64,000 nt of DNA, taken from positions 1-64,000 of the forward strand of contig DIGJ01000002.1 of NCBI GenBank assembly GCA_002419585.1, read 5' to 3'. This document shows positions 44,621 to 53,113 of the stretch, piece after piece. The translations under genes and the position numbers were made by a program. This stretch comes from Lachnoclostridium sp. UBA5725. GTDB lineage: Bacteria > Bacillota > Clostridia > Lachnospirales > Lachnospiraceae. The notes below the pieces were generated by a model. It did not search any database. It had not been told where the DNA came from and was given only the letters and a program-made list of their open reading frames with translations. The first letter of the stretch is position 1. Every line of letters begins with the position of its first letter.

Positions 44621-44817
44621 TATATAGGCTGTGTTCAATTTGCATCTCAGGGCACAAACAGCATGTGTTCTAACCTCAATACGATTATTAATTTTTGTAA
44701 GCCATGAGCAATGAAAAGTTCGTGATTAGCACTCTCTTTTCATTATGTCTTACAAAAATAATCGTATCATTCGGTTAGAACACATGCTGTTTGTGCCCCG
44801 AGATGCAAATTGGGATA
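44621..44817 (-). repeat. Large conserved hairpin element, copy 2
   Basis: The arms 44636-44675 and 44773-44812 are complementary at 39 of 40 positions, and the odd pair becomes G-U on the minus-strand RNA. Read on the minus strand this copy aligns with copy 1 at 18922-19119 along its full length, including the flanks TATCCC and GAACACA..CCTATAT. It lies 10 bases downstream of the ABC-F gene on the same strand and opposes the end of serA. Stem substitutions relative to copy 1 are paired. Confidence 0.85.
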
Positions 44818-44821
44818 ACAG

Positions 44822-46735
44822 TTAATTAAGTAGATCTTCCCACATTTCCATTAATTCTTCCATACGTTCTTCCAGTTCCTTTTTTTCCTTGTTAAGCTTC
44901 ATAAGCTCTGAAACGTTCGTATAGACCTCTTCTTTCGATAGTAAGGCATCGATTTCTTCGTTTCTTAGTTCAAGAGAATGGATTTCTTCTTCGCATTTTT
45001 TAATGTCATTTTCGAGTTTTCGTTGCCGTGCTTTTTCTTCTTTTTGTTGCTTCCAATCAATTTTACCTTCGGAAGCATCAAAGCTATCTGTTCCATTGGA
45101 GTCTGTAGGGGTAAGATGTGCCCGTTCAATATCGTCTTTCTTTTCCAAATAGTAGTCATAGTTACCGATATAATTTAGAAGTTGGTTACTAGTTAAGTCA
45201 AGAATTCGTGTGGCAGTTTTGTTGATAAAATAACGGTCATGAGAAACATAAAGAACCGTTCCAGTATAATGGTTGATGGCATTTTCCAATATTTCCTTGG
45301 AAGCGATATCCAAATGGTTGGTAGGCTCATCGAGGATTAATAGGTTTGCTTCCGACAACATAAGCTTTGCAAGGGAAACACGTCCTCTTTCTCCACCGCT
45401 CAAATCTTTGATTCGTTTATATACATCATCACCGGTAAAAAGAAAAGCGGCTAAAACATTTCGGATTTGTGTATTGTCCATGTTTGGATAGGTATCCGAA
45501 AGTTCGTCAAATAGCGTCTTTTCCATATTCAAAACATGGTGCTCCTGATCGTAGTAACCAATTTTTACTTTGGAACCAAGATGAATATCACCAGTGTCGG
45601 CAGGAAGCAAACCATTAATGATCTTTAGTATGGTAGTCTTTCCAGTTCCATTGTTTCCGATAATCGCGATTTTCTCTTCCCGTTTGATATCAAAACTGAT
45701 ATGGGAGAATAAATGATTGTCACCAAAGGACTTGCTAAGATCTTCTACACGTAGAACATCGTTTCCACTTTGGACAGAAGGCTCGAGACTAAAATGCATT
45801 TCTGCCTCTTGTGTGATTGGTTTATCGATGACCTCTATTTTATCGAGCATCTTTTCGCGGCTTTCGGCGCGTCGAATGGATTTTTCACGGTTAAAAGAGC
45901 GAAGTTTTGTTATAACTTCCTCCTGGTGCTTAATTTCACGTTGCTGATTATAATATTGCTTCAGCATGGCATCGCGCAGCATCGTCTTTTTTTCAGCGTA
46001 AACACTATAATTACCGGTATACATCGTGCAATTTCCGCGCTCCAGTTCCACGACTTTTGTAACAACCCGATCAAGAAAATATCGATCGTGGGCTACGATG
46101 ATAACAGCGCCTTTATAATTTAGCAGATACGTCTCTAACCAACGGATGGATTCCATATCCAAGTGGTTTGTTGGTTCGTCGAGTAAAATAATATCCGGTG
46201 TAGATAGCAGAAGCTTTCCAAGGGCAACCCGTGTTTTTTGTCCCCCAGATAAGGTATTGGTAGTACGCACAAAATCGTCTTCGGTAAATCCAAGTCCCTT
46301 TAAGACACCGGTGATTTCGCTTCGATAAGCATACCCGTTTTTCATTTCAAATTCGTGATTCAGCCTTGTATACGTAGAAAGAAGCTGCTCTAGTTCACTC
46401 CCATCGGCATGCTTCATTTGCTCTTCGATGCGTCGGACATTTTCTTCTAAGGCAATGACCTCTTTTTTTTCTTCTAGCATTTCCTGATAAATGGTATTGC
46501 CAGAAGAAAGTTCCTGGTGCTGTGCCAGATATCCAATCGTGGCATCCTTTGCAAGAATGATTTCACCTTCATCTTGCGTCATCTGCTTCATTATAATTTT
46601 AAGCAAGGTGGATTTACCGGCACCATTATTACCTACAATTGCCATTTTTTCGTGTTCATTTATGTGAAAAGATACATGGGAAAGAACGGTATCTGTTCCA
46701 AAGGTCTTTCCTATGTTGTTACAGGATAATATCAT
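44822..46735 (-). CDS. ABC-F family ATPase
   Basis: The 637-residue protein has two ABC domains: the first with Walker A GNNGAGKST near 35-43 and signature LSGGQKTR, the second with GNNGTGKTT and LSGGERGR. An alpha-helical linker joins them and a coiled-coil tail rich in Glu/Lys closes it, as in YdiF/Uup-type ABC-F proteins. There is no membrane segment, so it acts on ribosomes or other cytosolic targets. Some ABC-F members protect ribosomes from drugs, but this type is usually housekeeping. An ATG with only a weak ribosome site starts it. Confidence 0.92.
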   Translation of the reverse strand: MILSCNNIGKTFGTDTVLSHVSFHINEHEKMAIVGNNGAGKSTLLKIIMKQMTQDEGEIILAKDATIGYLAQHQELSSGNTIYQEMLEEKKEVIALEENVRRIEEQMKHADGSELEQLLSTYTRLNHEFEMKNGYAYRSEITGVLKGLGFTEDDFVRTTNTLSGGQKTRVALGKLLLSTPDIILLDEPTNHLDMESIRWLETYLLNYKGAVIIVAHDRYFLDRVVTKVVELERGNCTMYTGNYSVYAEKKTMLRDAMLKQYYNQQREIKHQEEVITKLRSFNREKSIRRAESREKMLDKIEVIDKPITQEAEMHFSLEPSVQSGNDVLRVEDLSKSFGDNHLFSHISFDIKREEKIAIIGNNGTGKTTILKIINGLLPADTGDIHLGSKVKIGYYDQEHHVLNMEKTLFDELSDTYPNMDNTQIRNVLAAFLFTGDDVYKRIKDLSGGERGRVSLAKLMLSEANLLILDEPTNHLDIASKEILENAINHYTGTVLYVSHDRYFINKTATRILDLTSNQLLNYIGNYDYYLEKKDDIERAHLTPTDSNGTDSFDASEGKIDWKQQKEEKARQRKLENDIKKCEEEIHSLELRNEEIDALLSKEEVYTNVSELMKLNKEKKELEERMEELMEMWEDLLN

Positions 46736-46855
46736 ATTTATTCCTCGCTTTATTCCTTTTGCAAAAAGTTACCTATTTATTATAAAAACTAATACAAATT
46801 GTGTCAATTGATTTAAAAAAATTAGGATTTTATAGAGGCAAAAGAGAGGGACTTA

Positions 46856-46884
46856 TTGACATGTATTTAACAATTTACTATAAT
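46856..46884 (+). promoter_or_regulatory. rex promoter overlapped by a Rex-like operator
   Basis: TTGACA (46856-46861) and TATAAT (46879-46884) are 17 bases apart. The stretch 46856-46873 reads TTGACAT-GTAT-TTAACAA, matching the Rex consensus TTGTTAA-N4-TTAACAA perfectly in its right half and at 4 of 7 positions in its left half. It lies over the -35 and spacer of the rex gene and would give NADH-sensitive autoregulation. Confidence 0.7.
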
Positions 46885-46930
46885 TAGATAAAAATGGGCA
46901 TATTATAGCTGAAAACAGGGGGTGAAAAAA

Positions 46931-47575
46931 GTGGCTCAAAAGGAAATATCTTTAGCGGTAATAAAAAGACTTCCACGCTACTATCGTTATTTGGGTGAAT
47001 TATTAGAAAATGATGTGGTTCGTATTTCATCAAAGGAATTAAGTGAGAAGATGAATGTAACGGCATCACAAATTCGACAGGATTTAAATAATTTTGGAGG
47101 ATTCGGTCAACAAGGATATGGTTATAATGTTGAGTACTTATATACAGAAATTGGTAAAATTTTAGGTCTCGATCAAAAATATGGAATGATTATTGTAGGG
47201 GCCGGAAACTTCGGACAGGCGCTTGCTAATTATTCTGACTTTGAACGAAGAGGATTTGTTTTAAAAGGTATCTTTGATGTAAATCCAGCATTAGTAGGAA
47301 TTTCAATTCGTGGAGTACCAATCATGATGATGGATGAACTCGAACGTTTCTTAAAAGAAACGCCAGTTCAAATTGCTGCACTTACCATTCCAAAGACGAA
47401 GGCACCACAAGTTGCACAGGACTTAGTTCGAAATGGAATCAAAGCAATCTGGAATTTTGCACCGACTGATTTGAACTTGCCAGAAGGTGTTGTATCGTTA
47501 AATGTTCATCTGGCAGAAAGTTTAATGCGTTTATCCTACAGTCTAAAGACACAAGAGGAGTGCGAAGAAGAGTAG
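46931..47575 (+). CDS. rex: Redox-sensing transcriptional repressor Rex
   Basis: Rex senses the NADH/NAD ratio and represses fermentation and hydrogenase genes. The 214-residue chain has an N-terminal winged helix (AVIKRLPRYYRYLGELLEND through SQIRQDLNNFGGFGQQGYGY), then a Rossmann motif GAGNFGQALANY near 93. The GTG at 46931 follows GGGGGTG by 7 bases; an earlier GTG lies within that site. A coiled-coil gene starts directly after the stop. The hydrogenase-type operon at 62 kb is a plausible target. Confidence 0.95.
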   Translation: MAQKEISLAVIKRLPRYYRYLGELLENDVVRISSKELSEKMNVTASQIRQDLNNFGGFGQQGYGYNVEYLYTEIGKILGLDQKYGMIIVGAGNFGQALANYSDFERRGFVLKGIFDVNPALVGISIRGVPIMMMDELERFLKETPVQIAALTIPKTKAPQVAQDLVRNGIKAIWNFAPTDLNLPEGVVSLNVHLAESLMRLSYSLKTQEECEEE

Positions 47576-48202
47576 ATGGTGAAAAAGAAAAGGGAACAAG
47601 ACTCTGTGGATTCTAACCTTGGTAGCATAATTCTAAGGAGTAAAATACCAATTCTGACCCTAGATGAGCGTTGGCATAATTTATTTCCGGAAGAAGTAAA
47701 GACACCAAAGATAAAGGAACTGGAACGTAGACTGAATGATTTAGTCAAGAGCCAGGGGCAGATTGGATCCGATATTGAGGATTTAAAAAAACTGAAGAAA
47801 AAGCTTATGGACGAAGTAATTGCTAATATGGGTGAGAGTAGTGGCTTTGCAGAAAAATTAAAATTAAAAAAGCAGGAAAAAATCCAAAAATTACTTTACG
47901 AAATTAACCAAAAATTAGAAGAAGCAGGGGATGCATTGGATGATCGCCCAGATGAAATAAAGCGTGCCAATGCAGACCTTTTACTTGAATGTATGCGTGT
48001 CTGGTATGAAAAATTAGACAAAAATAATCAAGACATTGATGAAATTGGTGTATGGGTAGAAGCAGTTCGAGAAAAACTGAAAGATAAATTGCTAGCAAAA
48101 CAGGATAAGGAAATGGAAAACAACGCAATTTATTCCTATATGCATACACTCCTTGGACCAAAAGTTATGGAGCAGATTGACGCAAAGCATGGGGAAGGAT
48201 GA
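47576..48202 (+). CDS. Coiled-coil protein of unknown function in the rex operon
   Basis: The 208-residue protein is highly charged with heptad-like helices, mainly residues 45-135 (rich in Lys, Glu and Leu), and a C-terminal helix. I do not recognise a family. Its ATG directly follows the rex stop, and acpS begins 4 bases after its stop, so the three are one operon. No membrane or signal segment is visible. Function unknown. Confidence 0.8.
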   Translation: MVKKKREQDSVDSNLGSIILRSKIPILTLDERWHNLFPEEVKTPKIKELERRLNDLVKSQGQIGSDIEDLKKLKKKLMDEVIANMGESSGFAEKLKLKKQEKIQKLLYEINQKLEEAGDALDDRPDEIKRANADLLLECMRVWYEKLDKNNQDIDEIGVWVEAVREKLKDKLLAKQDKEMENNAIYSYMHTLLGPKVMEQIDAKHGEG

Positions 48203-48206
48203 GAGC

Positions 48207-48575
48207 ATGATTATTGGAGTTGGAACCGACATGATAGAGATTGAGCGTGTGGTGAAAGCTTGTAGTAAAGTAGCCTTCCTTGAAAAGTACTTTACAGAAA
48301 AAGAAAGAAAGCTCATTTCGCTTGATATAAAAAAAGCAGCAGATAATTTTGCGGTGAAAGAAGCAGTAGCTAAAATGTTTGGAACAGGATTTCGAGAAAT
48401 TGTTCCAATCGAGATTGAAGTATTACGAGATAAGTTGGGCTGTCCTTATGTTAATGTCTATGGAAAAACAAAGGAACAGAGTATAAAGCATAACATAAGT
48501 AAGATACATGTATCAATATCAAATACCAAGAAATATGCAAGTGCATTTGTCGTTGGAGAAGCCGGCGATAAATAA
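48207..48575 (+). CDS. acpS: Holo-[acyl-carrier-protein] synthase
   Basis: The enzyme transfers phosphopantetheine from CoA to apo-ACP. The 122-residue chain has the metal-binding GVGTDMIEIERV near 4-15 and the catalytic block FAVKEAVAKMFGTG near 50. The C-terminal HVSISNTKKYASAFV is conserved. The ATG at 48207 has GGGGAAGGATG upstream, and the longer in-frame ORF starts inside the previous gene. It precedes the nnr and alr genes. Confidence 0.95.
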   Translation: MIIGVGTDMIEIERVVKACSKVAFLEKYFTEKERKLISLDIKKAADNFAVKEAVAKMFGTGFREIVPIEIEVLRDKLGCPYVNVYGKTKEQSIKHNISKIHVSISNTKKYASAFVVGEAGDK

Positions 48576-48630
48576 AAACAGTAATATCTGTTGATGACGC
48601 CTATAAAAAGCAGGCAGATGGGAGATTTGA

Positions 48631-50148
48631 ATGAAATATCTCGTAGATGGCAATCAAATGAAAGCCATTGATAATTATTCCATAAATGAATTAGGAATTC
48701 CTTCTCTTATATTGATGGAGAAGGCAGCGATGGCATGCGCTAAAGTGATTCTTGATACCATAAAAGACGACGAAAAAATAGTGGCGGTCTGTGGGACGGG
48801 AAACAACGGTGGTGATGGAATAGCAACAGCTCGAATACTAAAAGAAGCAGGTTTGGATGTGTCCGTTTTGCTTATCGGTGAGGAAGAAAAGGTTTCCGAG
48901 CAGACAAAGAAGCAACTTGAAATTGGACGTCATCTGGACCTTCCTATTTTTAATTATAAAAATATACTTAACGAAGAATGGATAGAAGAATATAATATAG
49001 TAGTGGATGCAATGTTTGGAATCGGTTTATCAAAACCAATTACTGGCGATTATGAATTCATAATAAACCAAATCAACCAACACCACGCAAAGGTGTTTGC
49101 AATTGATATTCCATCAGGAGTGGATGCTGGAACAGGAAACATATGGAGTACAGCCGTAAAAGCAGATGTTACCATTACGTTTGGATACAATAAGCTTGGA
49201 CTCGTGCTTTATCCAGGTGCAGAATATGCAGGAACTGTTATTGTGGAAGACATTGGTTTCCCACAAAAGGCATTAAAAGCAGTCTGTCCAAAAACATTTA
49301 CTTATGATTTGGAAGACAAAGGAAAATTGCCACGGCGCAATCCTTATTCAAATAAAGGGTCGTTCGGCAAGGTGTTAGTCATAGGTGGAGCTAAAAATAT
49401 GGCTGGAGCCGCATATCTTTGCGCGAAAAGCGCATATCGTATGGGGGCGGGGCTTGTAAAGATACTAACGGTGGAAGACAATCGCATCATTATGCAGGCG
49501 AATCTTCCAGAAGCATTATTATCTACTTATACACAAGAAGGTTTTACTAAGGAATGGTTTCTTGAGGAACTTTTGTGGGCCAGTGTAGTTGTAATTGGAC
49601 CAGGGCTATCCATGGATGGAGTTGCAGAAATGATGCTTGATCTGGTTTTAGAAACGGTTCAGGTTCCGTTGGTTATCGATGCAGATGCACTTAATCTAAT
49701 TGCTCTTCATCAAAAAACTGAAAAAATAGATCATAACAGGCAAATCATAATTACACCTCATTTAAAAGAAATGTCAAGACTTGCGAATTGTGAAATTTCT
49801 GATATCACGAAAGATCTGATTGCATTTTCTAAGAATGCTATGAAAGACAAAGAATATATATTGGTGCTAAAAGATGCAAGGACTATCGTAACAGATGGAG
49901 ATTACAGCTATGTAAATTTATGTGGAAATTCTGGTATGGCTGTTGGTGGATCTGGGGATGTCCTTACAGGCGTTATTGGGGGACTTCTTGCACAAGGAAT
50001 GATCCCGTTTGAAGCAGCGACACTGGGAGTGCATTTTCATGCACTGGCAGGTGACCGTGCAGCAAAAGAAAAGAATGAATATTCTATGATAGCGGGAGAT
50101 ATTTCGAAAGCTTTAATAAAGGAGATTAGTCATGAAGGAATACTATAG
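48631..50148 (+). CDS. nnr: Bifunctional NAD(P)H-hydrate epimerase/dehydratase
   Basis: The 505-residue protein repairs damaged NADHX/NADPHX. The N-terminal epimerase half (about 1-210) has VAVCGTGNNGGDGIATAR. The C-terminal ADP-dependent dehydratase half (from 225) has VIGGAKNMAGAAYLCAKSAYRMGAG, VIGPGL and the nucleotide motif NSGMAVGGSGDVLTGVIGG. A GGGAG site precedes the ATG. It overlaps alr by 17 bases, so the two are translationally coupled. This acpS-nnr-alr order is frequent in Firmicutes. Confidence 0.95.
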   Translation: MKYLVDGNQMKAIDNYSINELGIPSLILMEKAAMACAKVILDTIKDDEKIVAVCGTGNNGGDGIATARILKEAGLDVSVLLIGEEEKVSEQTKKQLEIGRHLDLPIFNYKNILNEEWIEEYNIVVDAMFGIGLSKPITGDYEFIINQINQHHAKVFAIDIPSGVDAGTGNIWSTAVKADVTITFGYNKLGLVLYPGAEYAGTVIVEDIGFPQKALKAVCPKTFTYDLEDKGKLPRRNPYSNKGSFGKVLVIGGAKNMAGAAYLCAKSAYRMGAGLVKILTVEDNRIIMQANLPEALLSTYTQEGFTKEWFLEELLWASVVVIGPGLSMDGVAEMMLDLVLETVQVPLVIDADALNLIALHQKTEKIDHNRQIIITPHLKEMSRLANCEISDITKDLIAFSKNAMKDKEYILVLKDARTIVTDGDYSYVNLCGNSGMAVGGSGDVLTGVIGGLLAQGMIPFEAATLGVHFHALAGDRAAKEKNEYSMIAGDISKALIKEISHEGIL

Positions 50149-51322
50149 AGTCAAGGCAAATATTGATCTTGATGCAATATGTGAAAACATAAAAGAAACG
50201 AGAAAAATTATAAAACCCGGTACAAAGATTATGGGGATTATTAAGGCAGATGGATATGGTCATGGTGCAATTCCAATCGCAAGAGCTTTAAATGAGCTAG
50301 TGGATGAATATGGAGTGGCTATATTAGAAGAAGGATTGGAACTAAGAAGAGCAGGAGTTCAAAAACCAATTTTGATTCTAGGATTTACACCCGTAGAACA
50401 GTATAAGGATATGATTGCATATGATATTATGACTACAGTTTTTCAATATGATATGGCTGAAAAAATCTCCAAGGAGGCTTGCCGTCAAGGGAAAAAAGCG
50501 AAAATCCATATTAAACTAGATACTGGTATGGGACGAATTGGTTTTAGCATGGATAAAGAAAATGTGGCAACCATCAAAAAAATCAGTGAACTTCCAGGAA
50601 TTGAAATAGATGGTATTTTTAGTCATTTTTCAAAATCAGATGAAGCCGATAAAGCATTTGCAAATGGGCAGCTAGATAAATTTTTAGAAATGGTGAAGGA
50701 ATTAGAGGACGCTGGTGTTTCGATTCCTACCAAGCATATTTCGAATAGTGCTGCAATTATTGATATGCCACAGGCCAATCTAGACATGGTACGAAGTGGA
50801 ATCTCTACTTATGGAATGTATCCGTCCGAAGATGTCATAAAGAAAAACTTAATACTTCGTCCTGCAATGGAAGTGAAAGCATACATTACCTTTGTAAAAA
50901 CGGTAGAAAAAGGAACGCTGATTGGATACAATGGTACCTTTGAAACAACGAGAAAAACAATCGTAGCAACGGTTCCAGTTGGGTATGCAGATGGATATGC
51001 CAGAGCCTTATCCAATAAGGGAAGAGTCTTAATTCATGGGAAATCTGCACCAATTATAGGAAGAGTCTGTATGGATCAATTTATGGTTGATGTAACGGAT
51101 ATTGATGGAGTAAAAGAAGGCGATGTAGCAACACTTGTTGGAAGAGAAGGCGATGAATTTATTAGTTTAGAAGAACTTGGAAATACAGCGAACTCATTTA
51201 ATTATGAAGCTGCCTGTGATTTTGGTAAGAGAATTCCACGAGTTTACTATCTTGGTGGTAAAAAGGTTGGAACTTGTGATTTTTATGATACAGGAATTGC
51301 TTCCTTTGATTTAATGCTTTAA
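50132..51322 (+). CDS. alr: Alanine racemase
   Basis: The PLP enzyme makes D-alanine for peptidoglycan. In the 396-residue chain the PLP lysine lies in IIKADGYGHGAI near 30-41, and the second-subunit catalytic tyrosine is in the C-terminal half near GYADGYARALSN. The CMDQFMVDVT motif is present. GGAG precedes the ATG within the end of nnr. A mazF-type gene follows after a 90-base gap, an order common in Firmicutes. Confidence 0.96.
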   Translation: MKEYYRVKANIDLDAICENIKETRKIIKPGTKIMGIIKADGYGHGAIPIARALNELVDEYGVAILEEGLELRRAGVQKPILILGFTPVEQYKDMIAYDIMTTVFQYDMAEKISKEACRQGKKAKIHIKLDTGMGRIGFSMDKENVATIKKISELPGIEIDGIFSHFSKSDEADKAFANGQLDKFLEMVKELEDAGVSIPTKHISNSAAIIDMPQANLDMVRSGISTYGMYPSEDVIKKNLILRPAMEVKAYITFVKTVEKGTLIGYNGTFETTRKTIVATVPVGYADGYARALSNKGRVLIHGKSAPIIGRVCMDQFMVDVTDIDGVKEGDVATLVGREGDEFISLEELGNTANSFNYEAACDFGKRIPRVYYLGGKKVGTCDFYDTGIASFDLML

Positions 51323-51412
51323 TACTATGGAACATTTATGGAATACGATAGACAAAAAAAGGTAATACTTAGGTGTAATCTAAAATTAGTCCATAAATGG
51401 AGCGTGAAAAAG

Positions 51413-51775
51413 TTGATAATAAGAAGAGGCGATATTTTTTATGCAGACTTGCGACCAGTAGTAGGTTCTGAACAAGGTGGCGTAAGGCCGATATTGATTA
51501 TACAAAACGATATGGGAAACCGGCATAGTCCAACTGTAATCTGTGCAGCGATTACCTCAAAGATGAATAAAGCAAAGTTGCCGACGCATGTAGAAATTAC
51601 AGCGGAGAAGTATTCCATGGTTAAGGATTCTGTAATTTTACTAGAGCAGGTAAGAACAATTGACAAATCTAGATTGAAAGAACGTGTTTGTCATTTGGAT
51701 CAAGACATTTTAAAGCAAATCGACCAGGCACTTATCATAAGTCTGGCACTGGATGAACAACACGAAATGAGCTAA
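51413..51775 (+). CDS. MazF/NdoA-type endoribonuclease toxin
   Basis: The 120-residue protein has the MazF/PemK fold motif RRGDIFYADLRPVVGSEQGG, then RPILIIQNDMGN, SPTVICAAIT and LPTHVEI, close to NdoA of Bacillus. Members cut mRNA at short sequences. Translation probably begins at TTG 51413, with GGAG 10 bases before it; a GTG three codons earlier is nearly on that site. The 90-base gap after alr has no room for a normal CopG-type antitoxin gene. Confidence 0.88.
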   Translation: MIIRRGDIFYADLRPVVGSEQGGVRPILIIQNDMGNRHSPTVICAAITSKMNKAKLPTHVEITAEKYSMVKDSVILLEQVRTIDKSRLKERVCHLDQDILKQIDQALIISLALDEQHEMS

Positions 51776-51801
51776 TTACATACAACGAAGGAGACAAATA
51801 A

Positions 51802-53103
51802 ATGGAAGATGGTAATCCCTGGTACCTCATGGGAATTATTTTGGTATTAATTTTGATTCAAGCAATGATGGCTAGTGCAAAAAAGGCATTAGAATCCGTA
51901 AATGAAACCAGTATACGTAAAGCTTCGGAAGACGATATCACGTTAGCAAAGAGGATGGAACGGGTATTACATTTCTTAGATCAGGAAGAGAAATACATAA
52001 GCACTGCGCAATTTGTAACGTGTTCGGTTCATATCATGATTGGCGTCCTGTATTCTATCTTTCTGCTTCAATATGAAGTGTCAGCTGTGAATATAGTAGG
52101 TTCCATTGGTCTGTTACTGATCGTGATATTAATTAGTTCCGTAATTCCAATAAAACTAACCATTTTAAATCCGGAAAAAACGGCATTGCGTACATCAGGA
52201 ATATTACAATTTTTTCATTTGATGCTACGACCATTCATTTTACTGTTAGAGACAACATCCAACGTTTTTTTTCGGATACTACAGATTAATCCAGAAGACC
52301 TAGAGGATAATGTGACAGAAGATGAAATCATTTCGATTGTAAATGAAGGTTTTGAGCAGGGAGTACTAGAAGACAATGAAGTAGAAATGATATCAAACAT
52401 CATCGAGCTGGATGATAAAGAAGTACGCGATGTTATGACGAATCGCCGAAAGGTAGTATCCGTTCGTTCGGATATGTCATTATCAGAAGCGTTGAAATTT
52501 ATGATTAATGAGCGATATTCCAGGTTTCCAGTATATGAGGAGGAACGAGATAATATCATTGGAATACTCCATTTTAAAGATGTTACACAGCATTACTTAG
52601 CTGGAGAAGATGGAAAGGTATGTCTAAAAGATATCGCCAGACCGCCATATTTTGTACCGGATACACAAAGCGTGGATACACTTTTTAATGATATGCAGTT
52701 GAAAAAGATACATATGGCAATCGCAGTAGATGAGTACGGACAGATGGCAGGAGTAGTTGCGCTGGAAGATATTTTAGAAGAAATTGTTGGAAACATACTA
52801 GATGAATACGATGAAGATGAACGATTGATTTTAAAGCAGGGTAATAATCGTTATATTATGCGCGGTATGGCTCCACTTGATGAAGTAGAAGAAGAATTAC
52901 ACATAGATATGCAGCAAGAAGACTACGATATTGATACATTAAATGGATTTTTGATTTCCTTAATTGGGCACCTTCCTGGAAATGAGGAACGACCAGTGGT
53001 TCGTTATGAAGGATACCGTTTCCATGTGCTAGATGCCAAGAATAATATGATAAAAACCGTAAGAGTGGTAAAAGAACAGGAAGTTACAAGCGATAAGAAT
53101 TAG
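51802..53103 (+). CDS. CNNM/CorC-type hemolysin-like membrane protein
   Basis: The 433-residue protein has an N-terminal DUF21 membrane domain with about four segments (to residue 155), two CBS domains near 195-330, and a CorC_HlyC domain at the end (about 350-425). The order is that of the CorC/TlyC/YhdP family of divalent-cation-related exporters. GAAGGAGA lies 7 bases before the ATG. A hybrid kinase gene follows after 10 bases. Confidence 0.9.
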   Translation: MEDGNPWYLMGIILVLILIQAMMASAKKALESVNETSIRKASEDDITLAKRMERVLHFLDQEEKYISTAQFVTCSVHIMIGVLYSIFLLQYEVSAVNIVGSIGLLLIVILISSVIPIKLTILNPEKTALRTSGILQFFHLMLRPFILLLETTSNVFFRILQINPEDLEDNVTEDEIISIVNEGFEQGVLEDNEVEMISNIIELDDKEVRDVMTNRRKVVSVRSDMSLSEALKFMINERYSRFPVYEEERDNIIGILHFKDVTQHYLAGEDGKVCLKDIARPPYFVPDTQSVDTLFNDMQLKKIHMAIAVDEYGQMAGVVALEDILEEIVGNILDEYDEDERLILKQGNNRYIMRGMAPLDEVEEELHIDMQQEDYDIDTLNGFLISLIGHLPGNEERPVVRYEGYRFHVLDAKNNMIKTVRVVKEQEVTSDKN

Positions 53104-53113
53104 GAGAGTACAT

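Noticed and set aside
44822..46735. Calling the ABC-F protein an antibiotic resistance determinant
   Set aside because: Its coiled-coil tail and layout fit the housekeeping YdiF/Uup type, and nothing in the sequence shows drug protection.
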